Position numbers and translations under genes: made by a program
In this document: positions 1 to 12,240 of the stretch, piece by piece
Layout: every line of letters starts with the position of its first letter
How positions within the stretch are numbered: the first letter of the stretch is position 1
Origin: Dasyornis broadbenti
Lineage: Eukaryota > Chordata > Aves > Passeriformes > Dasyornithidae
Length of the DNA stretch: 64,000 bases
Direction: 5' to 3'
NCBI GenBank assembly: GCA_013397935.1
Contig: VZRN01005155.1
Span: 101,704-165,703, forward strand
The notes under the pieces: model-generated
What the model saw: the letters and a program-made list of their open reading frames with translations, nothing else
Databases searched by the model: none
What the model was told of the DNA's origin: nothing

Positions 1-380
1 CTCACCCGGGCAGGGACCGCGGCGGTGAGGCCATTTTGGGGGGTGGCGGTACCGCGGGAAGTTTGGCCCTGGCCGCCCGACCCGGGGGGAGCTCCCCAGC
101 GGGACCCACCGACTAGCACGACGCCCGCCCCGGCCGCTGGGCGCCGCGGGCGAGCGGGAGCCCGCTGTGCCCGGCAACCGCTGCCGCGAGGGGTGGCCTG
201 GCTGTCCGGCTCCTCTGCCGGTTCCACCTGGGCCGCCGTGCTCCTCCTGAGTCGCTGGGTCCGGCCGCCCCCGGCATGGCCGCCCGCCCTCTGCAGTGGG
301 GAGGCGGCGTGTCCTTGGAGAGCAGCTCGTGCGTGAAAAGCGGCTGCACATCCCACCGTCTTCCCGGCTGGATAGCACCC
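1..380. promoter_or_regulatory. CpG-rich block, candidate promoter/first exon
   Basis: The first ~340 bases are very GC-rich with dense CpG and Sp1-like GGGCGG/CCGCCC character. CpG drops sharply after about 380, and the rest of the window is ordinary AT-rich non-coding sequence. The position upstream of a + strand gene suggests the ADARB1 promoter or first non-coding exon. A good donor-like site, GCG then GTGAGG, sits at 25, so a first exon could end at 24, mostly outside the window. This is inference: no TATA box or transcript evidence is visible. The block could also serve a divergent transcript on the other strand. Short ORFs here look like by-products of GC richness. Confidence 0.45.
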
Positions 381-3300
381 CCCGAGCCATTTTCCATCTG
401 TTGCCGTGGCCCCCGGTGTGTTTTGTCGTTCCTTCAGGGTTTGGTTGGATTTGGTCTGTGCTGGCGCAAAACTGCAGTCGTGAGATCTGTGACTGTGCTT
501 TTGAAAGTCTGGTTTGCTTAAACAAACAGAAACAAAAGGCTTCCGAAGGGCCCCTGCCTGATGACCGAAGGGCATCACTGGCCTGGGCCACCCCTACTCT
601 CTGCCCATTTTCACTTGCTACCTTTCAGGACCCAGGTGTGGGAACACTGGTCATGGCAGAGAGGGTCTACACAGTACTCAGTCTGGTGAAACCGATGAAT
701 CGATGGATGAGCCACCATCAGAGCCATGCTGGTCCTTGGCCTGGGCTTTTTTTCTTTTTTTAATTTTTTTTTTCTTTTTGACACCTTTTTTTTGGTGGTA
801 CGTTTAAAAAGAAAACCTATTTAATGTATTTTTTAGCATAGACAAGATTAGGGTCTCACTTCTTACTGTTTTTTATTTTATCCAAGTGATGATGAGCTTA
901 CTGGAGCCGTTGGGATACCACAGGCACCCTGCTTACTCTGTGAGTTACCTGTCACTGCTGAGAGTGAAGTTGTTGCGTTGTTCTCAGAGCTGTTTTATGC
1001 TGGAGAGTGGCCACAGGCCAACCTTTCCGGACACACAAGATGTTTAGAATAATTAGTGATGGAATACCCTTTTAAAATAATTGTTTGGGTTTATCTAGCA
1101 CTCAGTTGTAGCGATATCTACCTCTAAAAATAGGCAGGTCTCTATGTAATAAACCTCATAATATAAACAAGTCGGGTCTTGAATGACTGTTGTTACTTTT
1201 GGCATGTCCAAGGTAGATGTCTTTGGGGGTTTTGCCAAATCTTCTAACTTTTTTTCCTTTTGCAGTGAGCTATGTTTCTTGGCTCTTACACTGTGTAGTG
1301 GTGTGCACTGACCAGAGGGAAGGCTCAGTAACTCTCACTGTTCAGGACTGTCACAGCTGCACAGAAAAGCTTCCCACTGCTCCTCTGGCAGCCCAAGATC
1401 GAGTAGTCCTGGTTTATCCATCTAATCCATGCTTACATGGAGATGGCCAGCAGTGGGCTTTGCCACGCGTCTCTGCATTGTCCCTGCTCTGAGGCACTGC
1501 CTTCTGTGAATTCAGTGCAGAGTACCGTTTATCTGTGCTCCAAGTCCACAGCTTTCTGTGAGATGGAGACAGAGCAGCTCGGGTGTGATCCTGGCTGTGC
1601 TGCTCCTTCCTGGGATGCCTTCCCCAAGTTTCGTGGGGTCCATCTATGTGAGCGCACTGTTCTTACTTTCAAGAGTTAGGAATGAAGATGGCACGAGGAA
1701 TTTTCTCACGTTTTGCTGTGTGGTTTATCAGAGCATGATGAATGAGCATTGCCCCAGCCTCTCACGTGCACATGCTTTCTGAAGTTTGTTTTCAGCAGTC
1801 AGCATGCTGGCTGAGGCTTCTCTGTATTGCTGATGTTCAAGAGCACTAGCTGCTCTACTTGAGAGAGAAAAAACAGCTGACTTTTTTGGCAGGAGGAGTG
1901 TTTGCTCTATGAGCATTTGTTTTCTGAGAAGGTACCAGAAAGGACATTTTGCTCAGTTTTTGAAACAGGAGGTGTCTCATAGCTTTGCAGACCACAACCC
2001 ACTTTGATATTGCCCTCAGTTATCCAGATTTATCTGCTCAGTTGGAAGTTTAGTGCCCTTTTGTGGGCTGTATGTGTTTTGGGAGTGGAAATGCAGTTCC
2101 ATAAGCCCTCAGTGGTAGGCCTTTGGCTTGCTATGAACACAAAGGTACTTTGGAGTACTTTTATTATAACTAAATGGGACTTTTTAAAAAGTCACCCATG
2201 TTTTGTGTTACGTGAATAAAACCTAAATGGCTGGGCTTACTAGCTTAGACATAGTTTGTGACTGGGACCAGGTCAGGCTCTGCTGCCCCTTGGCAAACTC
2301 ATGGCTATGCTTGCCAAACCCCAGACTGCTGCCTCTGGTTGTTCCCAGTCACCTGGTCAGACATCCTGCGTGGGACCGAAGGATTCCTGCTAAATAGGGT
2401 GGTGGCAAACACTGCTGTGAGAGAGCTGTGGGACCCTGAGAGCAACATGCTCTCTCAATAACTTGGCATGAGTGTTATTGAGGTGTCACCTGTGACATGA
2501 CGTTTTGGGGATGGCAGTGGTGGTTGTGCTTCAAGTGGGGAATGTTTTCCTGGCTTCAGGGACTAGGTTGAGTGTGTTGGTCCTTCTAGGTGCCAGGGTG
2601 GTTTCAGGTGAGCCTGAAATGGGTTGTTTCAGGTGCTTGCAGTGAGTGTTTTGATTGGCTGATGCCTCTTGTGTTTGAAATTGTGGAGGAACAGTACCCT
2701 GAGGGTCTTTGCTTGGATACCTGAGGACGTGGTCTGATGAACCAGAGCTCTTGCTGTTTCTGCAACTTCTGAAACCAGTAGGTGCTTGGCACTTTTGAAA
2801 CTCAGGCCATCCAGCTGATGCAGTGTGGATTTCAGCTTATATTTAAGTATCGAAGATTGAAACTGTGGGTTTGGGCTGTATTTATCAGTGGAAGCTGTTA
2901 TTTATGTATCTTGGTTTGAAAGGAAATACCTTTATAGTTGAAATGCTGCCTGACCAAAAAAAAAAAAAAAAACCTTGGTGAAATGGTTATGTAAGCAAGT
3001 GAAATGACGTTTTAAAGCACGTTTCTTTCCTGTTTGGAGGCAGTGTGGTTGGTTTTTTCCTCTTTCCTGCTGTTTAACATTTTAAAAATCCTTTTAGTGA
3101 ATGTTTTTTGTATGGTAGGTATGAGAATTAGTTGTTTTTTCAATTTAAGTCCTTAGAGAGGCATGAGTAAGCTCTGGGAGCTAGCAGGAGCCAGCTATTT
3201 GGGGCTGTAGCTGACCAAAGCAGCAACATATGTGTGCCTTTAAGTGATAATTAAAGTTAAAATGAACGATACCCACATAAGTGCTATTACTGTGGGAGCT

Positions 3301-4450
3301 GAGCTCAGAGGATGCTCAGGACAGTCATTCTCTCAAGAATTTCTGGTTGCAAAGGGATTTGGGATATTTTTCTGTTCTCTGCCTCCGGGTCAGCTGCGGT
3401 GTGTGTCCGTCCCCGAGCCAAAGGAATCCATCACCTCCACAAAATCTGTCGGGGTTACCTTGAGCCTCTGTTCCCGGTGGGAGCACAGGGCTGAGTCAGT
3501 GCTGGCTGCCCAGCACTGTGACTCAGTGCTGTCCCCTTACATACACGGCCAGCCCGCTGCCAGCACAGCCAGGGAATAACCTCATTCCAGAGCTGTCCTC
3601 TGTGAATATCGCCTGCTTAGAGCGGTTTGGGAATGTCGGGCTGCTTTCCTTGGTGGTATATGTTGGTTGAAGTTGGTTGTTACTGAGCGTTTTTTTCTAT
3701 GTGATACTGAGCATCTGTGGAAGTGCCAGGGAGCTCCGAGGCCAGAAGCATCTTCTCCTGTGTACGGTGTATGGTTTTATGTATTTGTGGGTTGTGTTCT
3801 TTTTTTACATTTTATTTTAACTGATATATTTTAAAATCATTTTAAAAAATTTGTGTACTTGAAGAGGAAGGGTCCTTTGTTTTTCCTGTGGAAAAATGTC
3901 TTCCCTGATGCTCCAGGGTTAGATCTCTTTTTGATTCTGCCTCCTGAAGGAAGGAGAGCTGTCTGCGCTTTTCAGTCAGGATTGCTTCATTAAGAATGTC
4001 CTTACTGGGAACTCTGGCCATCTTCCTGGGCTTCTAAGCTTGATTTCCCATTCCATTGCATCTCTCTATTAGTGCCCCTGAATGATATTGGTCAGCACCT
4101 TGAAAAATCCATCGAATTTGACAAGAGGATGGATATGTCACAAGTAAGTGCTGAGAAGTTGCATGAACACAGGAATCTGTGAGGAGGGAGTTCTCAGATG
4201 AGTGCTCTGCTGAAAGAAAAGCTGTTGTTGGAGTGCAAATATTATTGGACATCAGAGGATCTCTGTGGTAGTGAGATAAACAGGAAATCAAGTTTTGTAA
4301 GTAGTTCCAGTAGAACATAGGCCATAAGTATCCTTTGTTTTCCTTTGTGAAAGTGGAGAGGAGTGATCTAGTGAGCACTCTTGCATCCTCATAGGTGATA
4401 GGAAAAAACAAAAGGTTTGGGTACAGTCCCTCACCCTGCCATCGGGGACT

Positions 4451-4496
4451 GAAGCATGAGGGAGATGAGCAAAGAAGCATGAGGGAAATGAGCGAA
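4451..4496. repeat. Tandem duplication, 23-bp unit x2
   Basis: Two adjacent 23-nt copies, 4451-4473 and 4474-4496, both begin GAAGCATGAGGGA. They differ at only two positions. This is a local slippage-type duplication with no evident function. Confidence 0.8.
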
Positions 4497-4961
4497 GATT
4501 TTCAATTTCCATGTAAAGGGAAAATATTTTCTCTGTAAAGGGAAAAAAAACCTGTTTCTTGCAGTTGTTTGGGATAATGTCCTTTTATAGGTTCACGAAA
4601 GCACCGGGGCCAGGATTTTTCCATGCAGTGTGCTTTTGGCAGAGATGCACAAGTAAGGGCTGGTCAGTGGATTGCAGAGGAATTTTTTGATTTAGATTAT
4701 TTTAAAGAGATTTTAAGAGAATTAAGTTCTTGGACCTAGGTAAGATAGTAAGTATCCTGAGTATCCTCATTTTGGAGACAATATGTGAGGAATATACCAT
4801 ATTTGAAATTTAAAATAGAAATCTTCCTCATTTGGGGGTGAGTTTGGTGCTGCATGGCAAAAGGTACTCTCTGATTACTTTGCTGCCTGGTGCTTTTGTT
4901 ATGATGCTTTCAAGTAGCATAAACAATTTTGTGATGGGCCTTGGGTAAAATTATGTGTGAG

Positions 4962-5028
4962 GATGTCCATTTATCTTTGTTCCAAATATACATCCAGTAT
5001 ACCGATGTCCATTTATCTTTGTTCCAAA
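4962..5028. repeat. Direct repeat, 25 bp, period 42
   Basis: An identical 25-nt block beginning GATGTCCATTTATC occurs at 4962-4986 and 5004-5028, separated by 17 nt. It looks like a recent local duplication, since the copies are perfect. No function is apparent. Confidence 0.85.
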
Positions 5029-5884
5029 CTCAGTTTACCAACGGCTCCTCCTTTCTGCTATTAATTTTGTCATATCAACTCTGGAAAGAGATGAACTGTT
5101 TAAAATTTGATCAAAAAGAGAACAAGCAGGTATGCAAAACATTAGTTTCTTTCATTTGTCACATGTAGTGTGAAAATGAAGTTTTTACATAGGAATTGTG
5201 AGGCAGCCTCAACTAGGAATATTTTTTTCTTGTTTAGTCTGTGTAGATTTTGAGATTTGCAGAGATAATTAGTACCTGCCTCTGCCATTCTGAAGGGCTT
5301 CTGTGGAAATTGTTCAATGTGTCTAAAATGAGGTTGATTTTTTTAAATTTAGGTTGATTTATTCAGCTCTTTAACTTTATTACCAAATGAGCCTTTAAAC
5401 TTTCACTGCCTTTTTCCTTGCTTAGTTTGTGCTCTAAGATTTGTGCATGGTCTGCTGGAAAATTATTAGAGGGGAAAAATACCTTTGACTTCTTTCTTTA
5501 GATGCAGATTTTGTACAACTTCATTTACAGAGGCCATTGTGTATCAAAATGTACTTTAATTTTTCACCTCAAATACTTAGCACTGATACTGAGTACGTAA
5601 TAAAACAAGCCTAGAACTCTTCAAATGTCTCCCAGTAAGAGCATAGTATGATCTTTAATTGAAAAGCATGATTAGCTCTCTGTTTTCATTAATAAAATTT
5701 GCAGGTTAGGTAGAAAATAAGTGTGGCCAACTCTAACAGAAGATTCCAGTTAGGGATAATATAAACACAAAGGTCCCGACCGTAGATCAGGAAATCTATG
5801 CAGCAGAAATTACCAGGGACTTCAGAGAGCACTGAAGGAAAATACTTATGTAGGCTTGGTCTGAGGTAAGAGTAGAGTCCTCTA

Positions 5885-5921
5885 GATGGAGTCTTGATGT
5901 GGTCCACATCAAGACTCCATC
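5885..5921. repeat. Perfect palindrome, 18-bp arms, 1-nt centre
   Basis: The left arm 5885-5902 (starts GATGGAGTCTTG) is the exact reverse complement of 5904-5921, with one T at 5903 between them. As RNA the tight centre would open a few pairs to form a stable hairpin. Such a perfect inverted copy in otherwise unremarkable intron sequence suggests a template-switch event. Confidence 0.9.
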
Positions 5922-7049
5922 CACAGGATAGAAAGAAAAAAATGCATTCTGATCAAAACCAGAGTAAACACATTTCAGTGCTGCTTTTGGCCTTAGATTT
6001 GCCATGTTTTTCACAGCTAAAGATAAAAGTTCAATGCTGGTATATTTAAATCTCTGAAAAATGAGAAGAATTAATATAAGCCGATGGCTGAATTGTGCTT
6101 TGCTTGAGAGAAACTTGTAGTAAAGCTGGTTCTGTGGGGGAACTAGGGTTATATCTCTCCTCCATTGCCCAGGTTTTAAAGCTTGCTCTTGACATGCACA
6201 CAGTAGCTCACACTGGGAGATCAAAGGAATAGGAGATAACTTCTTTTTTGTCGGATGCTTACTCACTTTTATAACCCTGATAGCCTTTCAAGTTTACACC
6301 TGGAAAGCACTTTGTAGCAGGTGTGTTTTCCACTGCATGGAAATTACCAAGGCATGTTAAGTAGGGAGAGATCTCCTTCGGGGTAGCTTCTGAATCTGAA
6401 AGACAAGTAGCATTTTTCTCCCTTAAATTTTGGTAGTTTTGGTAGCTAAAACTTGTCAGCTGGTTGAACAGCCCTTTTTGGAATCAGACTCTCCAAGTTT
6501 GCAGCCCCTTGGACTTGTTGCCTGTGGAGTTTGCACAGTCTGGGTGTTGTTCACAGGTGTGGAGCCACAGGCAACTTCACAGTCATACTCTCTGTTAAAC
6601 CAGAGTCATCTTTTCCAGCTAGACTAGAGCATATTCCTGTTTTTTTTAACCTGTAAGCCTTTCAGAGCAGCTTTGTGGCACAATGCTTATATTTTCTCAA
6701 CGACGGTGGCTTTGATGTCTTCTCTGGGGCTACGGCCCCACTCTTGGTTAGAAGCATTCTTAGGGCCAGTGAAGCCAGCCTTCCAGTGCTGAGATAGGCT
6801 TTCCTGGGATTTAATGTTTATTATACAGACTTTCTTGCAGTGATATTTTTCCAGATGATTTTTATCTCCTGCCAGTCATCAGTGCCAAGCAGTGTTCTGC
6901 AGTTTGATGTCATGTGATACTGTGTTTTGATAACAAAGAGGAGCTGGAAATTAATGCTTAACTCAAACCAGCGATCCTGGCAGTTGTGGGTTGGGTGTGT
7001 ACACCAGCATTTTTATTGGAGTTGGGAACATGTTTCTGAGCGTTCAAAA

Positions 7050-7147
7050 AACATGTAGATGTAGCACATAGGGACAGGGTTTAGGACCTAGTTAGACCCC
7101 ATGATCTTAGAGTTTTTTCCAAACTTGATGATTCCATGATTCTGTGA
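7050..7147 (+). mobile_element. CR1 LINE 3'-end fragment
   Basis: The fragment ends with the characteristic CR1 tail: a degenerate 'gatcttagag...ttttccaa' block followed by ATTCCATGATTCTGTGA. This is the 3' terminus, in the gene's orientation. It is truncated and non-coding. Confidence 0.75.
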
Positions 7148-8907
7148 CAGTCTCCTGCATGTCTCCGCCTCTGTTCTTGAACTGGGTTGGAGGTGGGAGA
7201 GTATGCACAGGCTCAGTTCGGAGGAGGGTGAGTGCAGAGATGAGCTCTAGGGTCATGTCCACTTCCTTTAAGTTTGTGATTAGATTGTGCTTCTGTCGCT
7301 AATGAGTGTTCAGACTTTGATTAATCAGAGGCTCAATCAGGACCCTTCACTGAGTTAGCAGCTCTCAAGAATGTGAGACAGAAAAGCACAGCTGATGCAG
7401 GCGAAAGCAGGAAGGTCTGGTTGGGAGTGTGGGCCTGTGCTTTTGGCAAAGTACAGGCAAAGGGGTAAAGTCTCCCAGAAAAAGCTTTTGTGAAAGTTGA
7501 GAAAATCCTGTCTTCACTCCATAATCTACCATACATGCTTGAACTGGTGGGAGCTCAAGCCCAGTAACCCCCTCCCCATATCACAAGGACTGTCAGGTAC
7601 ATCATCAAATCCTCAATATCTGTTTTCTCTAGTGTCTTTGAAACTCTTGTAAAAATCTATTATGTTAAACACAGGTCTGCTGTTTTCCATGAGGATGATA
7701 ATGAGTTGGGAAAGCTTCCCAACTAGTGGAAAGGGTACATTAGTCTAAAAGCCTTTGGATAGTTTGTTCCTGTTTGATGCTTTTATATCAAAGTTGATTT
7801 CCGCAGATGTCAGTGCTGACGAATGTGAGTAATGAGGGATAGTGAGTAGTACTGTAGCTTTGTCGGTTTTTTTTCATGTTGCAGCCTAGTTTATCTTCTC
7901 TTATCCCCTGAAAGCTATTCTTAGTAAGTGGTTGTTTTTCTTGAATTAAGTGAGCGAATAATCACTATTTCATTCACTGTCCTTACATATGCTTAAATAT
8001 AGTATTAACCTAATCTTCTTATATGATTTTTCTTTCTGCTGCTCCTGAGTTCCTAAAGGAATCAGGTTCACTATTAATAAGATCTATGAAAGAACTTGCC
8101 TGGAAATGAGAGTTATTTTGGGCTTTGGCTTGTGTTTACTGCAAGAAGGTAATTTATTTATATTTTTGGATGGCAGCATTGTTCTTTATGCATGTAACTT
8201 CTGCGTTTTCTGCGTATCCAATTCCTTAGATACAGTCTATAAGATGGTTTTTTTTGTTTGTTTTTTTTCCCTGGTTGGAAGGGAAAACGACTGTTTGGCA
8301 AACTTTCGCTTTTCCTTTGTAGGAAGGAGGGAGGAAGAGAGGGAGGGAGCTCTCCGTGGTACCAAGCGGGTGTGGGGTTCCTGGGCTGTGGCTGCTCGCT
8401 GCTGAAGGGGGGGAGACTCATTCTGCCCTCCTGGTCCTGGATATAATGTTATATACCAGTTACATAATGTAATATAGAAATTATATTTTATAGATATTTT
8501 TAATATTTATATATGTAATAGATAGATATGATAAAACTTAAATACAGCTAGTGTTCCTGTAACTCCATAGTTTTTTTTCAGCTTTTCCTTCTTCCATCAC
8601 TGCCTTTCAGATCATGATGGCTGACTGGCTTTTCTTGCAGCCCAGATAATACCTAGCACTACTGGACAGTATTCCCAACCCCACTGCTTATTTTCCATCT
8701 CCTTTGGCCTCCATGTGCACTTTTTCTCAGACAGAACCATTCTCTTCATGCAGGCTTCAGTCAGGCTTCAGTCAGCAGCTCAGCTGAAGGTGAGTCACAA
8801 CACTTCTGAGGCCAGTTTGCCCAACCTGGGTATGAACATCCACAGCTTCTCTCAGCATCTGTAATGCCCTTGCTTGCTTTCAGCAGAAGTATTTTTCAAG
8901 TTCAGGG

Positions 8908-8992
8908 TTCATAGAATATCCACGGTTGGAAGGGACCCACAAGGATTATTGAGTCCAGCTCCTGGCCCTGCACAAGACAACCCCAGGAAGAG
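8908..8992 (-). mobile_element. CR1 LINE 3'-end fragment (antisense)
   Basis: The sequence begins TTCATAGAATATCCACGG and continues with GGTTGGAAGGGACCC. This is the reverse complement of the CR1 3' tail, so the element lies on the - strand. It is a short, diverged piece. Confidence 0.75.
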
Positions 8993-9622
8993 CTGTGGCT
9001 TGTTCTCCTTTCAATATGTTCTTTCCTCAGTCCCTTGTTCAATAGATTTTCTTTCTTTTAAAGTTTACTTTCCAGACTTAAGCCAGATTTCCTGATAGCT
9101 GTGAGAACATTTTCTAAATAGCTGCTCTTGATGGGTTTCAGTGAATGTGCAATATAGAAATGCAACACTTGATTATTGTAATAAAAGGTCAGTTGAGGAA
9201 TATGGCTATTGACTGTTACTCTCTTGCCAGAGTATCACCTGATCTGTAGGACAGCTTGACTGAAGCAGGCTGCTTTGAATGCTAGAGAAAAAAGAACCAG
9301 TATTTTGAAGGTCATAGCTTTTAGAGTGCAGTGGTAGAAAGTAGGGAAAGGAATTTTTCTCCTGGTAACTTTCAGTGTAGCAGAGCTCTTCAGCATTACT
9401 TAATGCTTTGACTTGGGTATTTGTGCTTCTCCCTGGGTCACAGACCTTCCTTGCTGTCTTCTAGTATTTTCTTGCTGAGCTTTGGTATGTTGCTATAGTC
9501 CAAATTGGACATAAATTGTAAAAATACAAAATAATACAAAAATTGTATTAATGGGTATTTTTATATCCAGTGGTACTTGCATACCAACACCTCTTGCTCC
9601 AGCAGTTGTTCTGGCAGCATTG

Positions 9623-9664
9623 CTACCCCACTGCACACACTTTAATGTGTGTGCAGTGGGGTAG
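9623..9664. repeat. Perfect hairpin, 18-bp arms, 6-nt loop
   Basis: The arm 9623-9640 (CTACCCCACTGCACACAC) is the exact reverse complement of 9647-9664, with loop TTTAAT at 9641-9646. Eighteen perfect pairs with a small loop make a strong cruciform or RNA hairpin. It is shorter than a typical microRNA precursor stem, and no mature microRNA is recognised. Confidence 0.9.
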
Positions 9665-10989
9665 TTTTGAGTAAATGACTTCTGGATCTATCTTAGGAGG
9701 CTGCTGGTGTTCTTACTGGAAGATTTCACCTCCCAGAGCTAAGTCTTGGTTTCTTCTATACAGCATGTTTACAGTGTATAGGTTGTCCTTGAAAGAACAG
9801 CCAACTCCCTGTGTTTCTTAACCAGTAGCTGCTTCTTTACTTCACAGAAAATGCATGCAGTATGTGCATATATAAAAAATACATGCATATGTATAATATC
9901 TTATGTTCAGTACTTTGTCCGGAATAAAACTTCAGTCTAAAAATAACTACAGTAAAAGGTCATGAAAGTGGGTTCATAATCCAAATTCCATTCAATGTGG
10001 TTTGGTTTTTTATTTTTGGCACATGGACTGGTGTACTCTTTGCTTCTGTGACTGAGATCTCTTAAGTAGTCTTGATAGCATTAAATGGCTCTTTGTGATT
10101 TTGTTGTACGGAACCTAAAACAAATGTTATATCTTGAGTTATTTGATCCCCTGGGTCAGTGTGCCAGAGGAACAGGAGTTTTCCATCCTTTTGCTGGAGC
10201 ACGTGCACCACAGTCTGCAGAAGCAGTGCTTGTCTCTTTGGTAATCTGTTGCTGTTTTTAAAATCTTGGGCACCTGTGGTGGGGTCATCCTTGGACCTTG
10301 TGCGTGTGCTGCTGTAGCTGTGGGGAGCAGCAGAGACAGGTAGAATGTGGTGGTGGTCCAGGTATGTTAGTGCCCTGTGAGATGGGGAGGATGGCAGCAG
10401 ACATATGGGGTGGCTCCACTTTTGCCTGGAGTGGCAATACAGTGGAGTAGGAGAGATACGACTCTCTGGTCGCCAGCAAAATCACAGGCAAGTGTCCCAT
10501 GCCCCAGGGGAAGGCTGATGTCCCTTGGATTTTTCATTCTTCCTCTGCAGCTCATGGCTGGTTGGCAGTAGGTGCTGCCTGTCTGCTGCCTTTCTGTGGT
10601 GCACTTGGAGGGCTGGCAGCTGTGCCCTCCTCCTGGGGCCACCTGGATAGGCTTTCTGGAAAGCTGTAGAAGATTAGGTGTATTTGGGGCTAATCCAGTG
10701 TACTTGCTCTGCCAACATTTGCAGCATGTATCAGTTCTGCCTGAAAAGCATAAACTATCTCTTGCCTTTCGTTCTGTACATTGCGCCCTTCCAGGACTGA
10801 TAATTGTTTCTGTTTTTCCCTTTCCCTCCCTGTATTTTAACAGTCAGACTCTGATTTGTTCTTTTAGACTGAGCGTCTCTTTAGGGTACTTCTCTCAAAC
10901 TCCTGTGCCATATGTCACTCTGTAGTCCTTCCCTGTTTGCCTTTTGCTTTGATGTGATGCTAATTTGCAAGAGGTAGCAAAGTTGGGTA

Positions 10990-11178
10990 GGGTCCTGTAT
11001 GCACAGGCTGCCCAGAGAAGCTGTGTCTGCCCCATCCCTGGAAGTGTTCAAGGCCAGGGTTGGATGGGGCTTGGAGCAACCTGGGATAGTGGAAGGTGTC
11101 CCTGCCCATGGCAGAGGGGTGGAATAAGATGAGCTTTAAGATCCCTTCCAACGCAAACCAGTCTGGGATTCTATGATG
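10990..11178 (+). mobile_element. CR1 LINE 3' fragment
   Basis: Recognisable CR1 3'UTR blocks appear in order: GCTGCCCAGAGAAGCTGTG, CCATCCCTGGAAGTGTTC, CAACCTGGGATAGTGGAAGG and TCCCTGCCCATGGCAG. The copy ends near GGGATTCTATGATG. It is truncated and non-coding. Confidence 0.9.
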
Positions 11179-11529
11179 TGGAACTTTCATCATTTACTCA
11201 TTAATTCTTCCCCTCTAAATAGTTTCAGATTTATCTTGCTGGGAGGTGCTTTGGGGCCGCTTTGTGTAAATAACTTAGTAGATAAAATAGGTGTAAGTAT
11301 TTCAACTTTCATTTGTCTTGTTTTCTTTGGCTATCAGGAAGAACTTTAATACTCAACAAATAATGTTATGTTATCTGAAAAGCTATTTATCAATTTTTAT
11401 CTGAACTCAAAAAGGCTAATGAAAATTAATGTATGAGTTACCTCCCAATATCTCAGCCCTGTCGGGGGAATACATCAAAACTGTCTGATGTAGTCTTGAG
11501 TCACTGTGTTGATACACTCACAAGTTTTG

Positions 11530-11915
11530 GTCCAGTTGCCTTCTGACGTGACTTTTGCTCAAGGGGGTCCTGATTGCTCTCTACAACTCCCTGACAGTAG
11601 GTTGTAGCCAGGTAGGGATGGTTTTCTTCTTTCAGACAACAAGTGACAGGACCAAAGGACATAGCCTCAAGTTGTGCCAGAGCATGTTTGGGTTGAATAG
11701 TAGGAAAAATTTCTTCACTGGAAGGGTTGCCAAGCGCTGGCACAGGCTGTCCAGGGCAGTGCTGGAGTCACCATCCATGGAATGTGTTCAGAAAACCGTG
11801 TAGATGTGTCACCTGGGGACATGATTCAGTTATGAACATGGAGGGCCTGTCTTAGCAGTTAGAGTTGATGATCTTAGAGGTATTTTCCAACCTTAGTGAT
11901 TCTATGATTCCATGT
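11530..11915 (+). mobile_element. CR1 LINE 3' fragment
   Basis: The copy runs from a decayed ORF2 end (CTCTCTACAACTCCCTGA, then AGTGACAGGACCAAAGG) through the 3'UTR to GTGATTCTATGATTCCATG. Any reading frame inside it is the remnant of the LINE, not a host gene. Confidence 0.9.
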
Positions 11916-12210
11916 GCAAGTAATGCAAGCCACAGGTCCTGACACGTGCCCGGTCATGCCAGCATCTTCATTCTCTCTCACTCTACTCCTGCCCTATCCA
12001 AAGTCTTCTGGGTGTTTTCCTTGCTTGTCTTGTCAAACTCTGGAATGTATTACTGTTAATGTTTCTTAAGTATGAGGTGGTAAGTCCCATTTCTGCACAA
12101 TGTGGCTGAAAAATGTCTGATATTCTGTGATGACAAACACTACCCACACACCTGAGTGGTTATGGCACTCAGATTTTACACCATAAGTGTGGTTGGTGGT
12201 GTGTTTTGTT

Positions 12211-12240
12211 GGTTTTTTTTTTTTTTTTTTTTTTTTTAAC
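12211..12240. repeat. Poly-T tract
   Basis: A run of more than 25 T follows GGTTTTGTTGG. It is simple low-complexity sequence, and its length is not reliable in an assembly. Confidence 0.9.

Noticed and set aside
4034..4480. 148-codon open frame on the - strand
   Set aside because: No recognisable family. It spans the 23-bp tandem duplication, so it is unlikely to be a gene.
9623..9664. MicroRNA precursor
   Set aside because: The 18-bp stem with a 6-nt loop is too short for a usual precursor, and no mature microRNA is recognised.
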